From the NCBI GenBank assembly GCA_041675505.1, contig JBAYTR010000008.1:1-64000 (forward strand): a DNA stretch of 64,000 bases, in the 5' to 3' direction. The notes below the pieces were generated by a model that saw nothing but the letters and a program-made list of their open reading frames with translations, had not been told where the DNA came from and did not search any database. The translations under genes were made by a program, and so were the position numbers. The stretch comes from JAGPCK01 sp041675505. Its GTDB lineage: Bacteria > Bacteroidota > Bacteroidia > UKL13-3. This document shows, one piece after another, positions 60,138-64,000 of the stretch (position 1 is the stretch's first letter; each line of letters starts with the position of its first letter).

Positions 60138-61718
60138 TTAGTTAGCGTATTTAGCGCTCAAATCTTTCGCTACAGCTTCCAGCACACTGGTAACCTCATC
60201 GTTGATGTTGCCTTTGCGCAGGTCGGCCAGTACATTGCTGTGTTTAGCTTCCAGGAAATTGAGGTATTCTGCTTCAAACTCGCGCACTCTGTTTACCGGA
60301 ATTTTGGTTAACAAACCTTTTGTTCCTAAGTAAATGATAGCTACTTGTTTTTCTACAGATACAGGAGAATATTGTCCTTGCTTTAACACTTCCACGTTGC
60401 GGGCACCTTTATCCAGTACTGATTTGGTGGCAGCATCCAGGTCAGAACCGAATTTAGAGAACGCTTCCAGTTCGCGGTACTGCGCCTGGTCAAGTTTCAG
60501 GGTTCCGGCTACTTTTTTCATGGATTTGATTTGTGCATTACCACCCACACGCGATACCGAGATACCTACGTTAATGGCAGGGCGCACACCTGAGTTAAAC
60601 AGGTTGGTTTCCAAAAATATCTGTCCGTCAGTAATAGAAATTACGTTGGTAGGAATATAGGCTGATACGTCACCGGCCTGTGTTTCAATGATAGGAAGTG
60701 CAGTTAATGAACCTCCGCCTTTTACCAGATGTTTGATGGAATCGGGCAGGTCGTTCATGTTTTTAGCTACGTCATCGTTGGCGTTAATTTTAGCCGCACG
60801 CTCCAGCAAACGGCTGTGCAGGTAAAATACGTCACCGGGGTAAGCTTCACGTCCCGGAGGTCTGCGCAACAACAGCGACACCTCACGGTAAGCCACTGCT
60901 TGTTTTGACAAATCATCATACACAATCAAAGCCGGACGACCGGTGTCGCGGAAAAACTCTCCGATGGCCGCACCCGACATAGGCGCGAAGAACTGCAACG
61001 GAGCAGGCATAGAAGCGGTAGCCGATACAATGATGGTGTATGGTAAAGCTCCGTATTGCTCCAGGGTGTTTACCACCTGTGCAACGGTAGATGCTTTTTG
61101 ACCAACGGCCACATAAATACAATATACAGGTTCGCCTTTATCGTAAAATTCTTTTTGGTTGATGATGGTATCAATACACACCGCAGTTTTACCTGTTTGA
61201 CGGTCGCCAATAACCAACTCACGCTGTCCACGTCCGATAGGGATCATGGCATCAATCGCTTTTAATCCGGTTTGCAACGGTTCTTTTACCGGCTCACGGA
61301 AAATTACACCCGGTGCTTTACGCTCCAGTGGCATCTCGTAGGTTTCGCCTACTATCGGGCCTTTGCCGTCAATAGGTTCGCCCATGGTGTTTACCACACG
61401 GCCCAGCATACCTTCGCCCACTCTGATGGAAGCGATTTTTCCGGTACGTTTTACTACGTCACCTTCTTTAATTTTTTCTGAGTCGCCCAATAATACCGCA
61501 CCCACGTTGTCCTCTTCAAGGTTCAACACAATGGCTTGTGTACCGTTGGCAAATTCAATCAGCTCTCCTGATTGAACTTTTGTAAGTCCGTAAATACGTG
61601 CAATACCGTCACCTATCTGCAATACGGTACCTACTTCTTCCAGTTCAGTCTCTGAGCGGAAATTGGAGATTTGCTCTCTTATAATTGCTGAAACCTCGTC
61701 AGGTCTGATTTCTACCAT
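60138..61718 (-). CDS. atpA: ATP synthase alpha subunit
   Basis: 526 aa. Non-catalytic nucleotide-binding subunit of F1. P-loop GDRQTGKTAVCIDTIINQ, the Arg-finger region in PAINVGISVSRVGGNAQIKSM and the beta-barrel N-terminus are all present. 37 bp before atpG, 4 bp after atpH. Confidence 0.98.
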   Translation of the reverse strand: MVEIRPDEVSAIIREQISNFRSETELEEVGTVLQIGDGIARIYGLTKVQSGELIEFANGTQAIVLNLEEDNVGAVLLGDSEKIKEGDVVKRTGKIASIRVGEGMLGRVVNTMGEPIDGKGPIVGETYEMPLERKAPGVIFREPVKEPLQTGLKAIDAMIPIGRGQRELVIGDRQTGKTAVCIDTIINQKEFYDKGEPVYCIYVAVGQKASTVAQVVNTLEQYGALPYTIIVSATASMPAPLQFFAPMSGAAIGEFFRDTGRPALIVYDDLSKQAVAYREVSLLLRRPPGREAYPGDVFYLHSRLLERAAKINANDDVAKNMNDLPDSIKHLVKGGGSLTALPIIETQAGDVSAYIPTNVISITDGQIFLETNLFNSGVRPAINVGISVSRVGGNAQIKSMKKVAGTLKLDQAQYRELEAFSKFGSDLDAATKSVLDKGARNVEVLKQGQYSPVSVEKQVAIIYLGTKGLLTKIPVNRVREFEAEYLNFLEAKHSNVLADLRKGNINDEVTSVLEAVAKDLSAKYAN

Positions 61719-61722
61719 AACT

Positions 61723-62274
61723 TTATTTAGTTAAATGCGATTTGATTAATTTCTTTTTAATGTTGGCCAGTTTGCTGGCTATGCTGGCATCATACAATTT
61801 ATCTTCCAACTGAATAACAAAACCACCGATGATATCGGCATTTACTTTAGTGGAAAGTTCAATCTTTTTGCCTGTTTCTTTGGAAATGAATTCCTGTATT
61901 TCAGTAAGCAATTTCTGGTCAACTTCTACCGCAGTAGTTACATTGGCCAGTACAATTCCTTTGTGCAGGTTGTAAGCTTTTCTGAACTCGCGGGCAATTT
62001 CTACCATGTAGAACTCGCGGTTTTTGCGCACAATAATATCGAGGAAAAGTTGGGTAAGTTTGGTTACGCGTGAAGCAAAAATTTTGTTCACCACAGTATG
62101 TTTCATATCGGTTTTTACCACCGGGTTACGAAACAACTTCACCAAATCAGGCGATTGTTTGCACACCTCCAGAAAGAAGGTAATGTCATTGTTTACTTCT
62201 TCCAGATTGTTTTGCTCTTTGGCTAAATCAATCAGTGACTTGGCGTACCTCGAAGCTACTTTAGTTTCTGACAT
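61723..62274 (-). CDS. atpH: ATP synthase delta subunit
   Basis: 183 aa, the stator link between F1 and the b subunits. N-terminal SRYAKSLIDLAKEQNNLEEV and C-terminal KVNADIIGGFVIQLEDKLYDASIASKL match the OSCP/delta family. 14 bp from atpF and 4 bp from atpA. Confidence 0.95.
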   Translation of the reverse strand: MSETKVASRYAKSLIDLAKEQNNLEEVNNDITFFLEVCKQSPDLVKLFRNPVVKTDMKHTVVNKIFASRVTKLTQLFLDIIVRKNREFYMVEIAREFRKAYNLHKGIVLANVTTAVEVDQKLLTEIQEFISKETGKKIELSTKVNADIIGGFVIQLEDKLYDASIASKLANIKKKLIKSHLTK

Positions 62275-62288
62275 GGTGCTGAACGAAT

Positions 62289-62783
62289 CTAGTTAAGGGT
62301 TAAATTCTTGAGGTTTTCATTGATGAGCGCCTGTTGTTCAGGAGTCTTTTCAATTTGCTTGCGCAGAATTTTTTCAGCGATATCAACAGAGAGGGTAGCT
62401 ACCTGAGCTTTTAACTCCAGCATAGCGGCCTGCTTTTCTTTGTTGATGGCATCACCTGCTTCAGCAACCAGTTTTTTCTTCATTTCTTCACCTGCTTTTT
62501 GCGCACTGTTCATAATGCTGTCTTTCAACTCGCGGGCTTCTTTCAGAATCTGGTCGCGCTCCATGCGGGCCTCACGCAACAATTGCTCGTTGTCGTTTTT
62601 AAGGGCATCCATTTGTTTGCGGGCTTCCTCAGCAGCTTGCAAGGCGGAGTGAATTGAATCTTCGCGCTCTTTTAATGCGGCTGTAATCGGTTTCCACGCG
62701 AACTTGGTCAGTATCCACATCAATATGCCGAACGACATGGTTGACCAGAACACTAAACCTATACTTGGGGTAACTAAATCCAT
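62289..62783 (-). CDS. atpF: ATP synthase b subunit
   Basis: 164 aa. One membrane helix near the N-terminus (VFWSTMSFGILMWILTKFAW), then a long charged helix that forms the peripheral stalk. One b gene only, so the stalk is probably a homodimer. Preceded by a hairpin in the atpE-atpF gap. Confidence 0.95.
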   Translation of the reverse strand: MDLVTPSIGLVFWSTMSFGILMWILTKFAWKPITAALKEREDSIHSALQAAEEARKQMDALKNDNEQLLREARMERDQILKEARELKDSIMNSAQKAGEEMKKKLVAEAGDAINKEKQAAMLELKAQVATLSVDIAEKILRKQIEKTPEQQALINENLKNLTLN

Positions 62784-62851
62784 TTGTTTTGTTTTTTTAA
62801 ATCAGTGAATACTTTGCTTAACCTTTTTTTTGACTAAAGTAAAAGAGTAAA

Positions 62852-62880
62852 GCCCGATTGGCAGGAATTTGCCATCGGGC
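62852..62880 (-). promoter_or_regulatory. intercistronic hairpin between atpE and atpF
   Basis: GCCCGATGGCA and TGCCAATCGGGC (minus strand) form a strong stem with one unpaired base, and the weak T-rich tail TTTACTCTTTT follows. It lies 12 bp after the atpE stop, where partial termination or RNA stabilisation could raise c-subunit output over the distal genes. Confidence 0.5.
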
Positions 62881-62891
62881 CTTGCTTTTAA

Positions 62892-63104
62892 TTAGTTACC
62901 TAAGCCTAACAATGCAATTACTACAGCGAAGAGAGCAACCGCTTCTACGAAGGCGGCAGCAATCAACATGGCAGTTTGAATTTTGTTAGCAGCATCAGGT
63001 TGACGGGCCATACCTTCCATGGCAGATCCACCAATTCTTCCGATACCTAATCCGGCTCCAATGGCAGCTAGTCCAGCTCCGATTGCGGCAATACTTCCAG
63101 TCAT
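62892..63104 (-). CDS. atpE: ATP synthase c subunit
   Basis: 70 aa, two membrane helices joined by the polar loop ARQPDA. The proton-carrying Glu is in AAFVEAVALFAVV, followed by Ala and not Ser/Thr, so the ring is more likely driven by protons than by sodium. The glycine-rich first helix (AIGAGLAAIGAGLGIG) packs the ring. Confidence 0.97.
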   Translation of the reverse strand: MTGSIAAIGAGLAAIGAGLGIGRIGGSAMEGMARQPDAANKIQTAMLIAAAFVEAVALFAVVIALLGLGN

Positions 63105-63144
63105 TTTGATTTTGATTTATGGTTAAACAATTTATTAATTTTTC

Positions 63145-64000
63145 TTAGTGATGTTCTTCGTGGTGGTGCTCCTCGGTAGCCATACCAATGTACAGTGCCG
63201 AAAGAATGGTAAATATAAACGCCTGAATGAATGCTACCAGCAACTCAATCAAACTGATGGCAGCCACAAACGGTACGGATACCGCAGCAACAGCCAGTGA
63301 TTTAAAAATGAAAATCAAACAAACCAAACTCAACACCAGAATGTGACCGGCTGTAATGTTGGCAAACAAACGAATCATTAACGCGATAGGTTTGGTGAAT
63401 ACACCCACAAACTCAATAGGTGCCAGCAACAATTTAACGGGTACAGGTACACCCGGCATCCAGAAAATGTGCTGCCAGTAGTTTTTGTTGGCGTTAATGT
63501 TGGTGATTAATAAGGTAACAACGGCCAGAGTCATGGTTACGGCAATGTTGCCCGTTACGTTGGCCCCACCCGGGAAAAACGGTATCAAACCCAACATGTT
63601 GTTGAACCAGATAAAGAAAAACACGGTGAGTAAATACGGCATGTATTTCTCGTGACGGTCGCCCAGGTTAGGCTTGGCAATTTCGTCACGTACAAATATA
63701 ATGATGGGCTCCATAGCTGATTGCAGGCCCTTAGGTGCTTGTCCTTTGCGGGTGGTGTAAGCTTTGGCTATGGAAGTAAATATTAAAATGATAATTAAAA
63801 CGGAGATAAGTAAAGAGGCTACGTTTTTGGTGATGGAGAAATCGTATACGTTTTTGCTCGCTTCTTCGTCAATGGCTCCTTCAGCAGTTACCACTTTTAC
63901 TTTTTCATGTTCTAATTTGTAGGTGTAGTGTTTTCCGGTATACGCATCGTGGCCGTGATTAAACTTACCTGAGCTGAAAAACTCCATACCTTTATCGGTA
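63145..64000 (-). CDS. atpB: ATP synthase a subunit, 5' end outside the window
   Basis: At least 284 codons are visible. The essential Arg is in ALMIRLFANITAGHILVLS, and membrane helices cover most of the sequence after residue 55. The C-terminal tail is His/Glu-rich (ATEEHHHEEHH). An ATG stands at 63987, but the frame is open to the window edge and Bacteroidota a subunits carry a long N-terminal extension, so the true start is probably to the right of 64000. First visible gene of the atpB-E-F-H-A-G operon. Confidence 0.93.
   Translation of the reverse strand, partial: TDKGMEFFSSGKFNHGHDAYTGKHYTYKLEHEKVKVVTAEGAIDEEASKNVYDFSITKNVASLLISVLIIILIFTSIAKAYTTRKGQAPKGLQSAMEPIIIFVRDEIAKPNLGDRHEKYMPYLLTVFFFIWFNNMLGLIPFFPGGANVTGNIAVTMTLAVVTLLITNINANKNYWQHIFWMPGVPVPVKLLLAPIEFVGVFTKPIALMIRLFANITAGHILVLSLVCLIFIFKSLAVAAVSVPFVAAISLIELLVAFIQAFIFTILSALYIGMATEEHHHEEHH

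Overview
The window reads as chromosome of a Bacteroidota bacterium. The signs are promoters of the TAnnTTTG type just in front of start codons, two secreted proteins with type IX secretion (T9SS) C-terminal sorting domains, a DUF4249 lipoprotein, a short primary sigma factor without region 1, the pheT / coiled-coil / zapA / rny gene order, and an ATP synthase operon (atpB-E-F-H-A-G) without the beta and epsilon genes beside it. The genus cannot be read from this sequence.

Most of the window is housekeeping DNA in short operons. 0-5 kb: an 88-bp tandem repeat, an RNA-type methyltransferase, a PAS histidine kinase lying between the methyltransferase 3' end and a decayed copy of that same end, then an aldehyde dehydrogenase / MarR / membrane-protein cluster that shares an operator-like palindrome. 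5.5-14.4 kb: ornithine aminotransferase, a secreted multicopper oxidase, RNase Y, ZapA and PheT. 14.6-18.3 kb: an AT-rich HNH-like gene, tRNA-Ala(GGC), lpxB, surE and a stand-alone receiver. 18.3-27.3 kb: MtgA, an aldo/keto reductase, a metallophosphoesterase, a large T9SS protein, EttA and a serine beta-lactamase-like hydrolase. 27.7-36.6 kb: RpoD, PruA, a pseudouridine synthase, PanB and DnaK. PruA and ornithine aminotransferase together form an ornithine/proline to glutamate route through glutamate semialdehyde. 36.7-49.9 kb: a HEPN-like gene, a TMEM175-type channel gene broken by one in-frame stop, two tandem paralogous lipoproteins, a GAF histidine kinase, cold shock protein, alkyl-DNA transferase, a zinc metalloprotease, fructose-bisphosphatase, aspartokinase, a truncated haemoglobin and folate cyclo-ligase.

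The accessory part is about 49.9-58.9 kb. It is visibly AT-rich and holds a row of small unrelated minus-strand genes (SAM methyltransferase, a 61-aa protein, a GNAT-like protein, DUF1801, VOC/PhnB, a secreted lipocalin-like protein, a 45-aa paralogue of the 61-aa protein), then a plus-strand cytosine-5 restriction-modification pair, a NERD-nuclease/UvrD-like helicase and an unrecognised 248-aa gene. Several units are separated by copies of a 55-150 bp repeat carrying palindromes. Gene content and layout recall a cassette array or defence island, but no integrase or transposase is in view and the repeats do not show clean attC core sites. This region, with its candidate toxin-antitoxin-like pair and helicase/unknown pair, is the best place to look for something new.

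59.2-64.0 kb is the ATP synthase operon, whose atpB runs off the right edge of the window.
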